From Gemmatimonadaceae bacterium (GTDB taxonomy: Bacteria; Gemmatimonadota; Gemmatimonadetes; Gemmatimonadales; Gemmatimonadaceae), in the NCBI GenBank assembly GCA_013816855.1, contig JACDDT010000012.1:1-48102 (forward strand): DNA of 48,102 bases. Reading direction: 5' to 3'. The position numbers and the translations under genes are program-made. The notes beneath the pieces are model-generated. The model was not told the DNA's origin and made no database searches. It saw only the letters and a list, made by a program, of their open reading frames with translations. Numbering within the stretch: position 1 is the first letter of the stretch; each line of letters starts with the position of its first letter. Below, one piece after another: positions 8,426 to 17,116 of this stretch.

Positions 8426-11400
8426 GTGAAACAAATGCGCTTCGACACACCCCTCATCGGACGCGGGGCTGAGCTCTCGCTCCTCAAGCAAGCGTTGATA
8501 GCGGCCGAGAAGGGACACGGACGAGTGATTTTTCTCTCCGGCGAAGGTGGCGTCGGTAAAACCCGATTGGCGACAGCCGCAGCGGAGATCGCGGAGAAGA
8601 ACGGCTGGCTTGTCGCAGTCGGGCGTGCCTATCCGGTCGAAACGGGTATGCCATACGCGCTTTTCTCGGACGCGCTCCTCCCGGTCATCCGTAAGCTCGA
8701 CCAGTCCGCGCTCTCCGTGCTCTCTCGCGGCGGAAACGCCGAGCTAGCGTATTTGTTTCCTCCGCTGGCCGGCGACACGCGCAAGAATGTCGATGCGGGA
8801 TTGGACGCCGCCGAATTCAAGGCGCGCCTTCTTTCAAATTTTTCTCAATTCCTTGGACGGCTCTCCGCGAAGCAGCCGATACTCATCGTCCTCGACAACC
8901 TGCAGTGGGCGGACGCGTCGTCACTCGAGCTCCTGCACTTCGTCGCCCGGCATCTCGAGAATCAAAAAATCGTTTTACTGTGCACCTACAACGAAGCGGA
9001 GCGAGACGCGAACGCTTCGCTACGCACGACGGAGCACTCGCTTGACCGGCTCGGGCTCCTCACTGTCGAGCGTCTACGTCCGCTCACTGAGGAAAATGTC
9101 AGCGAGCTAGTGAAATCGATGTTCGCACCTGCCGAAGGCGACACGAAAGGATTTTCTAACTTGCTGTTTGGTTGGACGCGCGGAAACGCGTTCTTCATCG
9201 AAGAAACGCTGAAGACGTTCATCCAGTCGGGCCGGCTCATTCTGGCAGACGGGCGGTGGCGCGGTTTCGATCTCCAGACGTTCGAGATGCCTCTCACCGT
9301 GCGCGACGCAGTGGCAGCACGCGTTGCCCGCCTCTCCGCGCCGGCGAAAACACTTGCCAACTTGGCCGCAGTAATTGGCGCCCGCGCTGAGTACGATTCG
9401 TTTCTCGCCGTGTCCGCGATGGACGAGCGGAGCTTCGTTGCTTGCATTGAAGAACTTTGTAGCGAGCGCGTAATCGAAGAGTCGAAGGTGAATGGTGACG
9501 CGGCGTACGACTTCACTCATCCGCTGGTGCAGCAAGTCCTTTATTCCGGACTCGGCCACGCGCGCGCGACGATGATCCACGGCGAAATCGCCGAAGCATT
9601 AGAGAACCGCTACGGCGCCTCAGCGCTCGACCATGCGGACGAGCTGGCCTTTCACTTTGGACGCGCAAAGAAGCTCGGGTCGAAAGGAATCAATTACCTC
9701 GTTCGCGCCGGGGAGAACGCGCTGGAGAAATACGCGAACCGTGAGGCGGCCGCCTATCTCACTTCTGCGCTCGAAGCGGTAAAGTTGGAGGGAGCGCAAT
9801 CGTCGGAACTCCCGAAAGAGAAAATTATAACCGCTCTTGCGCGCGCTCTTCAGCGCCTCGGAGAGTACGAGCGGGCCATCGAGTTATGGACCCTTGCTCT
9901 CGGTGAAGCAGAGCGCCGCGCAGATGTTGGCAGCATCTCGTCAATTGAGTATCGCATCGGGCTCGCGATGTATTGGATTGGCCGGCACGAAGATGCGATC
10001 TCCCACTACACGGCCGGCCTGTCAGCGGCGGATTCCGCTCACGACGCTCAGCAGGGTTTGCGTCTGCGAATGGCGAGAGGAATATGCCTTCAGGAGCTTG
10101 GACGTCTGGAGGCAGCGCAGGCGGATCTCGAGTTCGCTCTCGAAGGCGCGGCGCGAGGCGGACTCGACAGCCAGGTTCTGCTTGCACGCGCCCATCGCGC
10201 ACTGCTGCTTCTGTATGCTTGGACAGGGCCGCTTGACGTCGCGCGAAAGCATGGCGAGGATGCGGTTCGCCATGCAGAGGCAAGCGGGCAACCGCTGCTC
10301 CAATGGAGTGCGCATTGGGCAATGGCGATTCTTGCCGGCATCAGCGGGGATGAGCCGGGGGTCGCTCTACACATCGCGGAGAGCGCGCGACTGGCGGAGG
10401 AATCGCGCTCACCCCTCCTGCCTCTCTGGACGGCAGAGGTCAAAGTGCTGTACCTGTCCAACATCGGTGATTGGGATGGTGGTCTCGCCCTCGCCGAGCG
10501 GACGATTGTGCAGGCGCAGAAGCTGGGACAACGCGCCATCCTGCCACGGCTTTACGTTTGGGCGGGGATGATGTACTTGCCGCGCGGCGAAATGGAGCGC
10601 GCGAAAAAATATTTCGACCAGGCGTGGAAAATCTCCGGCGCGGATAAAGGAGTCGAGCGGCCGCTCGACGTTCCCTCCGTTGTCCCGGCGCATCTTGGAT
10701 TAGCCGCGTACTCTCTCGCACTTGGCGACTCCGCCAAAGCAGTGGAAGTGGGAGAAGCCGGTCTCGCAATCGCGGACAGGACGGGCCACGCCATCTGGGG
10801 TTTACAGTGGCTACTCCCGCTCATCTGTGAAGCGACGCTTCTGAAGCGGGATTTCGCGCACGCCGAGGAGCTTTCGAAGAGAATGCGCGCAGACGCGGCG
10901 CGGCTGCAGCATCGCCTCGGGCTGGCTTTCTCCGACGCCTGTGACGCTCTCCTCGTTTTGTACCGTGATCGTGACCCCGCCCGTGCGATAGCATTGCTTC
11001 GATCCGCCGCCGATCAGTTCGACTCCATTCCTCTTCCCGTGCAGTCGGCGCGGGTACGGCGCCGTCTCGCGTACGCGCTGATGGACAGCGGACAGCCGGA
11101 GGAGGGAATGCGCGAGCTCAAGCGCGCGCACGAAGTGTTCGTCAAGCTGCAGGCGACACGCGAGCTCGATGCGACACGGGAAGCGTTGCGTGAGCTTGGC
11201 ATCCGGCCACCTTCGCGAACGACGGTACCGGGCGCGGCTGGGCTTACATCACGCGAGACGGAGATCGCGCTGATGGTCGCTGCGCGAAAGTCGAACAAGG
11301 AGATTGGTGTTGCGCTCAAGATCTCTTCCCGCACGGTCAGTACGCACCTCTCCAACATTTTTCTGAAGCTCGGCGTCGAATCCCGCGGGGAGCTCGCCGA

Positions 11401-11431
11401 TTTCGTGCGCGAACTAGGCCTCACCACCTGA
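8426..11431 (+). CDS. Large AAA-ATPase/LuxR-type transcriptional regulator (LAL/MalT-like)
   Basis: A 1001-residue signal-transduction ATPase regulator. The N-terminal NTPase domain (about 8-290) has Walker A GEGGVGKTR with K45 and Walker B ILIVLDNLQWAD with D157. The middle (about 390-920) is an array of helical TPR-like repeats, the usual ligand or partner sensor. The C-terminal LuxR helix-turn-helix (about 940-1000) starts GLTSRETEIALMVA and contains NKEIGVALKISSRTVSTHLS. Family members bind an inducer, oligomerise with ATP and activate promoters; the inducer here is unknown. The start is GTG 8426; an ATG three codons later is an alternative. It is followed after 35 bp by a PLP decarboxylase in the same direction, a plausible target or partner, which is inference. 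Confidence 0.92.
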   Translation: MKQMRFDTPLIGRGAELSLLKQALIAAEKGHGRVIFLSGEGGVGKTRLATAAAEIAEKNGWLVAVGRAYPVETGMPYALFSDALLPVIRKLDQSALSVLSRGGNAELAYLFPPLAGDTRKNVDAGLDAAEFKARLLSNFSQFLGRLSAKQPILIVLDNLQWADASSLELLHFVARHLENQKIVLLCTYNEAERDANASLRTTEHSLDRLGLLTVERLRPLTEENVSELVKSMFAPAEGDTKGFSNLLFGWTRGNAFFIEETLKTFIQSGRLILADGRWRGFDLQTFEMPLTVRDAVAARVARLSAPAKTLANLAAVIGARAEYDSFLAVSAMDERSFVACIEELCSERVIEESKVNGDAAYDFTHPLVQQVLYSGLGHARATMIHGEIAEALENRYGASALDHADELAFHFGRAKKLGSKGINYLVRAGENALEKYANREAAAYLTSALEAVKLEGAQSSELPKEKIITALARALQRLGEYERAIELWTLALGEAERRADVGSISSIEYRIGLAMYWIGRHEDAISHYTAGLSAADSAHDAQQGLRLRMARGICLQELGRLEAAQADLEFALEGAARGGLDSQVLLARAHRALLLLYAWTGPLDVARKHGEDAVRHAEASGQPLLQWSAHWAMAILAGISGDEPGVALHIAESARLAEESRSPLLPLWTAEVKVLYLSNIGDWDGGLALAERTIVQAQKLGQRAILPRLYVWAGMMYLPRGEMERAKKYFDQAWKISGADKGVERPLDVPSVVPAHLGLAAYSLALGDSAKAVEVGEAGLAIADRTGHAIWGLQWLLPLICEATLLKRDFAHAEELSKRMRADAARLQHRLGLAFSDACDALLVLYRDRDPARAIALLRSAADQFDSIPLPVQSARVRRRLAYALMDSGQPEEGMRELKRAHEVFVKLQATRELDATREALRELGIRPPSRTTVPGAAGLTSRETEIALMVAARKSNKEIGVALKISSRTVSTHLSNIFLKLGVESRGELADFVRELGLTT

Positions 11432-11466
11432 CTTAACCGGGTCGGCATCGGGCGCTAGATTCACGC

Positions 11467-12894
11467 ATGACGTCGCCAGAAGACATTCATAGCTCCCTGC
11501 GCGCTGACGAAACCGAGGAAACCGGCGCGAAATTCCTCGGCATTGCCGCGCGCTACTTCGCTCGCACGAGACTAGGGGAAGGGCAAGTCTCCACTCCGCT
11601 CGACCCCGCGGAAATCGCGAAAAGGTTTTCGGAAGCGATGCCTCTCGATGGTACATCCGTCGAGGCCATCGTAGCGCGGCTCGAGCGCGATGTCTTGCCT
11701 GATGCAAACAAGTTCTGCCATCCGATGTACATGGGACATCAGGTTTGCGCCCCGCTGCCGGCGGCTGTCTGGACAGAGAGTGTGATCGGCGCGCTCAATC
11801 AATCGCTTGCCATTTTCGAGATGTCGCCGACGGGAACCATGCTCGAACACCAGGTCATCCGGTGGATGTGCGACCTCGTCGGTTATCCACCGGGCTCGGC
11901 GGGCACGATGACATCCGGGGGAACGGAAGCAACGTTCACGGCGATTCTTTCCGCGAGAAACGCGGCGCTGCCCAATTCCTGGGACGATGGTGTCGCCGGT
12001 GACGCCGGGTATGTGATACACGGCGAGCACGCCCACTACGCAGTGACGCGCGCAATCGGCCAGCTCGGACTCGGAAAAAAACGCGGGGTTGCTATTCGGT
12101 CGAAGAACTTCCGGATGGACACTGCCCACCTCTCGGAAACTCTCGACCGTCTTGTCTCCGAAAAGAAAACGGTTATCGCCGTCGTCGCGACGGCCGGCTC
12201 GACTGCTACAGGATCGTTCGACGATCTCGACGCCATCGCAGACCTCTGCGACAAACACGGGGTCTGGCTGCACGTGGATGGCGCGCACGGCGCGAGCGCG
12301 CTCCTCTCTAAGGATCCACCGGCCGCGGTGCGTGCACTGAAGCGTGCGCGATCACTGGCGTGGGACCCGCACAAGGGAATGCTGCTTCCGCTCTCGGCCG
12401 GAATGCTCCTCGTTCGGGATGAGCGCGATCTCGAAGGCGCGTTCAGCCAGCAGGCGCCGTATCTGTTCAAGTCGGGTGACGCCGAGCGGAATCCGGACCA
12501 CGGATTCCGCAGCTTCCAATGTTCGCGCCGGGCCGACGTCCTAAAGCTTTGGGTGGCGTTGCAGCGATACGGAGCGCGCGGCATCGGAGAATTGTATGAC
12601 GGACTTTGCGCTCGCACGCGCGAACTGCATGCATTGATTGATCGGTATCCGGAGTTCGAAAACATCCACGAGCCGGAATCGAATATTCTTTGTTTCCGGT
12701 ACAAGGGACCCGACCAGCTCAACGCCGAGCTGCGCCCGAGCTTCAACAAGAACGGAACGGGGTGGATCACGTCGACCGTGCTCGAGGGGCGTTCCGTACT
12801 ACGGGTTACGATCATGAACCCGCGCACGGAGACGGAGCATTTACAGGCGCTACTCGACGGATTGTCCGCCGAAGCGACAAAACTAGGCGCTTAA
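11467..12894 (+). CDS. Group II PLP-dependent decarboxylase
   Basis: Pyridoxal-phosphate enzyme of 475 residues in the glutamate/aromatic-L-amino-acid/diaminobutyrate decarboxylase group. Residues about 140-150 (TSGGTEATF) bind the PLP phosphate; HVDGAHGASA (near 268) holds the Asp that contacts the pyridine nitrogen; K303 in WDPHKGM is the Schiff-base lysine. MYMGHQVCAPLP (about residue 87) matches the HFxxH-type region of these enzymes. Substrate cannot be decided: the sequence suits the bacterial aromatic/diaminobutyrate-type enzymes. It stands 35 bp downstream of the large LuxR regulator and its stop overlaps by 4 bp, tail to tail, the stop of the opposing MFS gene. The likely product is an amine; no amine transporter adjoins, although the opposing MFS carrier could move organic acids. 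Confidence 0.9.
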   Translation: MTSPEDIHSSLRADETEETGAKFLGIAARYFARTRLGEGQVSTPLDPAEIAKRFSEAMPLDGTSVEAIVARLERDVLPDANKFCHPMYMGHQVCAPLPAAVWTESVIGALNQSLAIFEMSPTGTMLEHQVIRWMCDLVGYPPGSAGTMTSGGTEATFTAILSARNAALPNSWDDGVAGDAGYVIHGEHAHYAVTRAIGQLGLGKKRGVAIRSKNFRMDTAHLSETLDRLVSEKKTVIAVVATAGSTATGSFDDLDAIADLCDKHGVWLHVDGAHGASALLSKDPPAAVRALKRARSLAWDPHKGMLLPLSAGMLLVRDERDLEGAFSQQAPYLFKSGDAERNPDHGFRSFQCSRRADVLKLWVALQRYGARGIGELYDGLCARTRELHALIDRYPEFENIHEPESNILCFRYKGPDQLNAELRPSFNKNGTGWITSTVLEGRSVLRVTIMNPRTETEHLQALLDGLSAEATKLGA

Positions 12895-14087
12895 GCCGAC
12901 TCTCCGAAAATCACTCCGTGTTTCTCGCGGCCGAGCCACGCCACGGTGCCGGCAATGGTGAAGACGGTAACCGCAGTGAGCGCCATCGAGTACGCGTAGC
13001 TGGTGCGCGCGGCGAATATCGCTTCGATGTAAACCACCGAGCTCGCGATGAGGACTCCGCACTGATAGGCAAATCCGGGGAGAAAGCCGCGCACATTGTC
13101 CGGCGAAAGCTCATTGATGTGCGCGGGAATAACCCCCCAGGCTCCTTGCACCATGAACTGCATCGCGAACGCGCCCGCGATCAGTCCGGCAAGAGTCGGC
13201 GAAAACGCCCAAACGGGAATGACTGTAATCGCGAGGCCTAGAGCAATCACGATCGCTTTCCGTCTGCCGATGCGGTCGGAGATGTGACCGAAAGTGAGTC
13301 CGCCCGCTATTGCGCCAACCATTGAGAAGGCAACGAGCATCGCGCGGCGCTGCGGGGTGAATCCCCAGTCGCGCTGAAGGAAGGTCGGGTACATGTCCTG
13401 GGTTCCGTGCGAGGCGAAGCTCATTCCCGCCATGAGAACCGTCAGGTAGAGAAACAATTTCCAATGCGATACGATCGATTTTCCGAGGCTTCCCCAATCC
13501 GCGTGGCGCGTGCGCTGCCACACTTCCGATTCCTCGACGCGCAGTCTCACGAAGATTGCGAGGAGGGCGGGGAGGCCGCCGATGAAAAACATCGGCCGCC
13601 ATCCCCATCTTGGGAAAATCACGAAGTACGCAATGGCCGCGAGGAGATATCCCATAGCGTATCCCTCTTGCAGCAGCCCTGACATCAGCCCGCGGTGCTT
13701 CGACGGCGCCTTCTCCATCGCGAGCGAAGCACCTACGCCCCATTCGCCGCCCATTCCAATTCCAAAGAGCGCGCGGAGCACGATGAAACTGAGGTAACTG
13801 TGAGAGAATCCGCAAAGAACTTCCACAACGGAGAAGAAGATGAGATCGATGATGAGCGGGAGCTTTCTCCCGTAACGGTCGGCGAGCAGGCCGAAGATGA
13901 GGGCACCGATCGGCCTGAACGCGAGAGTGACGGTAATCGTGAGCGCGAGTTGCGCGTCCGTTTTGTGAAACTCCTTCGCGATCGCCGTGAGTGTGAACAC
14001 GACTATGAAGAAGTCGAACGCGTCGAGCGTCCAGCCGAGGAAGCTTGCTGTTACCGCGGCGCGATGGCCGCTTTCCGCTTTGGACAT
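12891..14087 (-). CDS. MFS transporter, SHS/NanT-Jen1-like organic acid symporter
   Basis: A 398-residue, 12-helix proton symporter. The opening GWTLDAFDFFIVVFTL is close to the signature of the sialate/lactate (SHS) branch of the major facilitator superfamily. The loop 2-3 motif GLLADRYGRKLPL and its repeat GHISDRIGRRKAI are intact, and GIGMGGEWGVGASL in TM4 is the typical SHS/AAHS stretch. Substrates in the branch include lactate, pyruvate, sialic acid and aromatic acids; none can be chosen here. It is transcribed towards the PLP decarboxylase (4-bp tail overlap) and away from the VanX-like gene, whose likely start is 64 bp beyond the ATG of this gene, so the two probably share a divergent promoter region. 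Confidence 0.88.
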   Translation of the reverse strand: MSKAESGHRAAVTASFLGWTLDAFDFFIVVFTLTAIAKEFHKTDAQLALTITVTLAFRPIGALIFGLLADRYGRKLPLIIDLIFFSVVEVLCGFSHSYLSFIVLRALFGIGMGGEWGVGASLAMEKAPSKHRGLMSGLLQEGYAMGYLLAAIAYFVIFPRWGWRPMFFIGGLPALLAIFVRLRVEESEVWQRTRHADWGSLGKSIVSHWKLFLYLTVLMAGMSFASHGTQDMYPTFLQRDWGFTPQRRAMLVAFSMVGAIAGGLTFGHISDRIGRRKAIVIALGLAITVIPVWAFSPTLAGLIAGAFAMQFMVQGAWGVIPAHINELSPDNVRGFLPGFAYQCGVLIASSVVYIEAIFAARTSYAYSMALTAVTVFTIAGTVAWLGREKHGVIFGESA

Positions 14088-14151
14088 GGCGGGAAAATAT
14101 GGAGCAATCGCGGCTCTTGCGCGCTATGCGGTCCGGCGGCTCAATTCATTC

Positions 14152-14829
14152 GTGCCCCGTCTTCTGCTTCTCGCGGCCTCAGCGGCCCTGGCTTGCGCAC
14201 CCGGTGCGCAGCGGAATCCAATCACCCCGCCGGTAAACACGGCAGATCTTCCCATCGCTTCCGACGTGGCCGCCGATTCGCTGCTCGCGGACGTGTTATC
14301 GCTGGCACCGCGAATTCTCGTGACGCTGCGCTATGCGACCGCCGACAATTTCACGGGGGCGCGGATTCCGGGGTACGAAGGCAACCACGCGTATCTCCGG
14401 CGCCCGGCGGCCGAAGCGCTTGCCCGCGTCGAAAGCGAACTCGCCTCGTCGAGATTTGGTTTAAAGATCTTCGACGCGTATCGCCCCGCGCGCGCGACCG
14501 AAGCGATGGTGGAGTGGACGAAACGCGTTCACCGCGAGGATCTCATCCGTGACGGCTACATCGCGAGCAAGAGCCGGCACAACCTCGGTGTTGCCGTCGA
14601 TCTAACGCTAATCCGTCTCAACGACTCCACCGAGCTGGAGATGGGAACACCCTTCGACACATTTTCGGCGGCAGCGCACACTGCCAATGCGACCGGTGCC
14701 GCTGCGCGGAATCGTCAGCTCCTAAAAAGCGCGATGGAAAGGGAAGGGTTTACGAATTATGACCAGGAGTGGTGGCACTTCATCTTTTCGCTGCCCGATC
14801 AGATCCGATTCGATCGCGTAATTCGTTGA
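14152..14829 (+). CDS. VanX-like D-Ala-D-Ala dipeptidase, lipoprotein (peptidase M15D)
   Basis: Zinc dipeptidase of the M15D family, which hydrolyses free D-Ala-D-Ala. Key residues are present: SRHNLGVAVDL (zinc His and Asp in SxHxxGxAxD), FDAYRPARA, the Arg-containing motif that binds substrate, and EWWHF with the catalytic Glu and third zinc His. I chose GTG 14152, giving a 225-residue protein that begins with a short lipoprotein signal (lipobox ALAC, Cys15); an ATG at 14086 would add 22 residues and remains possible, and longer frames run into the divergent MFS gene. A secreted lipoprotein form suits peptidoglycan-fragment turnover in the periplasm rather than vancomycin resistance; no vanHA genes are present. 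Its last 50 bp overlap the opposing histidine kinase gene. Confidence 0.85.
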   Translation: MPRLLLLAASAALACAPGAQRNPITPPVNTADLPIASDVAADSLLADVLSLAPRILVTLRYATADNFTGARIPGYEGNHAYLRRPAAEALARVESELASSRFGLKIFDAYRPARATEAMVEWTKRVHREDLIRDGYIASKSRHNLGVAVDLTLIRLNDSTELEMGTPFDTFSAAAHTANATGAAARNRQLLKSAMEREGFTNYDQEWWHFIFSLPDQIRFDRVIR

Positions 14830-16102
14830 CTTCTGCGCCGCTCGGCGGCGATGCGGCGTCGGCACGGGTAGGGTCTTGGTCGCGGCGCGTTGGAATTGAG
14901 AAAGCGAAAACCGCTCCGTCCTCCGGAAACTCCGCCCACGCGCGTCCGCCGAGCGTCTTCACAGTTTCACGAACGATGCTAAGTCCGAGCCCGGTGCCGC
15001 TGATGTTTGCGTGCACGTGTTCGTGCGCACGATAAAAGCGCTCGAATAGACGCGCCCTGCGTTCTTCGGGAACGCCCAGCCCGTTGTCCCGGACTTTTAC
15101 GATCATCTCGTACCCCGACTCCGGATCACCACTCATTTCACTGCTGATTTCTACCCAGCGGTCAGGCTTGTCGGCGTCCGAGTACTTGATCGCGTTTGCG
15201 ACGAGATTTGAAAGGCACAGCTCGACCGCTGCTGCGTTCACCTCGACGGGAGGCAGCTCGCCCGCGACGCGGATCTCGACATTTTCCGCTTTCGCAGCTT
15301 CGCGAAGCTGCCGGATCACTTCCGCAACCGCTGCCGGCAGCTGTACGTGACGCTGCTGCTGCGGGTCGTTTCTCATGCGCGACAGCTCGACGAGGTTGTC
15401 GAGTGTAGCGCGCATCGTGTCCGTGTTGCGATGAATGATGGAGACCATCTTCTGCTGCTGCTCGGGGGCAATGTCCGGCAGCTCCAAAATTTCAGCCGCA
15501 CCGCCGATGATGCCGACGAGGTTTTTCATCTCGTGCGTGAGCGCGCGGTTGAATCCGCGGAGCCGCTGCTCACGTTCGCTCAGCTCTTCGCGCAGGAGCG
15601 ACAGATAGTGCGTCACCGTCGCCTGCTCGATGATCGTGACCGCGAGGAAGAGGCGGTGGGCGCAGGCGAGAAGCTCTCCGCGGCTGCACGGCTGGTCGAT
15701 CTCGTCGGCGATGCGTGAAAGGAACGAGAAAAGAATTCCGCCGAAAATCTCGTACTCTTTCAGCAGCTCGTATTCGTCGAATCCCTGACTGAAGCGAAGC
15801 GCGCCGAGCTCCATCGCCTTGGCGACGACCGGCACGTCGGCCATGAGAGTCTTCTCCGGCTGCTCGATGTAGTCCGCGATGCCGGCGATGAGAAGCGGGA
15901 CGTGATCGAGAATCGCTTCGGTTGGGAAGATCTCATTGGGGTCCATCGTCACGCGCGCGCTGATGCGGTCGAGCCAACGCTGCGTCAGCTCATCCTTGTG
16001 CTCGCGCATGCGCGAAGCGAGCACCTCGGCGAGGACGCACGTATTGGGGCGCTCGGCCGCGGAGGCTGGGCCTTTGTTCGAAGAATTTTCCGGGTTGGAC
16101 AT
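14780..16102 (-). CDS. Soluble sensor histidine kinase with RsbRD-like N-terminal domain
   Basis: A 440-residue histidine kinase without predicted membrane helices. Residues about 20-160 form an all-helical domain resembling the RsbRD N-terminal sensor (with KDELTQRWLDRI and FSQGFDEYELLKEYEIF). The dimerisation domain has the phosphoacceptor H190 in ALTHEMKNLVG. The catalytic domain shows the N box NLVANAIKYSD, G1 box DNGLGVPEE, F box LFERFYRAH and G2 box GTGLGLSIV. I prefer ATG 16102 over an upstream TTG at 16120. No response regulator adjoins, so it is an orphan in this window. The 3' end overlaps the VanX-like gene by 50 bp tail to tail. Confidence 0.9.
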   Translation of the reverse strand: MSNPENSSNKGPASAAERPNTCVLAEVLASRMREHKDELTQRWLDRISARVTMDPNEIFPTEAILDHVPLLIAGIADYIEQPEKTLMADVPVVAKAMELGALRFSQGFDEYELLKEYEIFGGILFSFLSRIADEIDQPCSRGELLACAHRLFLAVTIIEQATVTHYLSLLREELSEREQRLRGFNRALTHEMKNLVGIIGGAAEILELPDIAPEQQQKMVSIIHRNTDTMRATLDNLVELSRMRNDPQQQRHVQLPAAVAEVIRQLREAAKAENVEIRVAGELPPVEVNAAAVELCLSNLVANAIKYSDADKPDRWVEISSEMSGDPESGYEMIVKVRDNGLGVPEERRARLFERFYRAHEHVHANISGTGLGLSIVRETVKTLGGRAWAEFPEDGAVFAFSIPTRRDQDPTRADAASPPSGAEVNELRDRIGSDRAAKR

Positions 16103-16241
16103 CAGCCCTAAAGATAGCAACTAGTCGGCCGGGGTGGCCTAGAAGTGCATCTCCTAACCTTCGGCGGGACAAAGGCTTAACTAGCTATCAGGCAAGGGCT
16201 TGCATCCCCGGTGAGGGGCTTCTGTTTACGGATTTTGTGGG
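16103..16241. other. Intergenic stretch before histidine kinase gene
   Basis: With the adjoining repeat this gap is about 294 bp. This part holds the 5' leader of the histidine kinase gene, which reads leftwards. I see no convincing promoter, hairpin or small gene in it. Confidence 0.4.
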
Positions 16242-16395
16242 AACTGCGACTGAACGCGTTCCGCGTTCCCGGCAACGAACGTTGCCTGTTGCCTGGTTAC
16301 GACAGGAATGCGGTTCGTCCGGTCAGCACTAACCGGCAACCGGAATCGTTTTTTACGGGGAACGCGGAACGTGTTCCGTTCGCCGTTTCGCAGTT
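16242..16395. repeat. Intergenic inverted-repeat element, copy 1 (about 154 bp)
   Basis: The two ends are inverted repeats of one another: the left end reads AACTGCGAC then GAACGCGTTCCGCGTTCCC, and the right end read on the other strand gives AACTGCGAA then GAACACGTTCCGCGTTCCCC. Between them lie stretches related to CCGGCAACCGG. A clearly related element lies at 38595-38749 with the same order of blocks and the same length. It ends one base before the stop codon of the coiled-coil membrane protein gene. Its size, the symmetric ends, and the location between genes are REP/BIME- or MITE-like. No coding frame of note lies within. Confidence 0.8.
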
Positions 16396-16396
16396 T

Positions 16397-17074
16397 CTAT
16401 TTGGGCGTCTCGTACTGCATCGTATCCTTCAGCTGCTCTCTGATCGGAGGCGGCGCCAGTGCGGGCGCTTTTTCCGAAAGCAGCTTCGTTACGAAACGTT
16501 GTCCCTCCGAGATGCGCTCGATCTCTACCGCGATTGCATCCACCGACTGCTCGAGCCTGGAGAGACGCTCCGCACTTTGCGCGACGACAGGGGGCAACGC
16601 CACAGCCGGCGGATGATTACCCCGCTTCCAGAACATTCGTCCCACGCCAATCGCGATCGGCATTAAGACGAGGAACATGAAACCGCCCGCGAGCGGGCCG
16701 ATGATTTCAGGATTGATTCCCATAGGATTGTTTGCCTGTTCGGTGATGGCGACGCGCGCGGCCGCGTCGGAGCTTAGCACCTGACCAGTCTGGGCGATGT
16801 CGCTCTCGAGCTGGATCATCCGCTTGTCGAGAACCGCGATGCGCGCTTCGAGGCCCGCTCGCGCCGAGGGATCGCCAGTTCGATTTATTTCGCGTGCGAG
16901 CGAGCTTCTTCGTCCAGCGGCGCTGGTGAGCTGATTCGATAGCTCGCTTCGCCGGCCACGCAGCGCGATGATGTCTTCGGCCGTGAGAGAGCTAGTCGCC
17001 GCCGGCGCGTCCGCACCCGGGGTCGCCTGCGTGGGAGGCAAAGGGCTTGTCGGCGCGTTCGATGCTTGTGTCAT
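16397..17074 (-). CDS. Coiled-coil membrane protein of unknown function
   Basis: A 225-residue protein without a recognised family. Order of parts: a Pro/Ala/Thr-rich disordered head (1-28), a coiled coil (about 30-95, Leu/Arg/Glu-rich, with LEARIAVLDKRMIQLESDIA), one membrane helix (about 120-142, PLAGGFMFLVLMPIAIGVG), a Pro-rich linker and a second coiled coil (about 165-195). ATG 17074 is chosen because the upstream in-frame start (TTG 17113) lacks a ribosome site. It lies 43 bp after the BNR protein's stop in the same direction, so both may share a transcript. Such single-span coiled-coil proteins often scaffold envelope complexes, but nothing here fixes a role. Confidence 0.75.
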   Translation of the reverse strand: MTQASNAPTSPLPPTQATPGADAPAATSSLTAEDIIALRGRRSELSNQLTSAAGRRSSLAREINRTGDPSARAGLEARIAVLDKRMIQLESDIAQTGQVLSSDAAARVAITEQANNPMGINPEIIGPLAGGFMFLVLMPIAIGVGRMFWKRGNHPPAVALPPVVAQSAERLSRLEQSVDAIAVEIERISEGQRFVTKLLSEKAPALAPPPIREQLKDTMQYETPK

Positions 17075-17116
17075 CTGCTCATTTACGACCGTGTCGCGGG
17101 AAAGGTTACACAACTA

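Noticed and set aside
13695-14552. 285-codon plus-strand frame
   Set aside because: Runs antisense to the MFS gene and out of frame with the VanX-like gene; highly charged low-information translation.
14152-14829. Vancomycin-resistance vanX
   Set aside because: Catalytic residues match VanX, but there is a lipoprotein signal and no vanH/vanA/vanRS; a general peptidoglycan-fragment dipeptidase is more likely.
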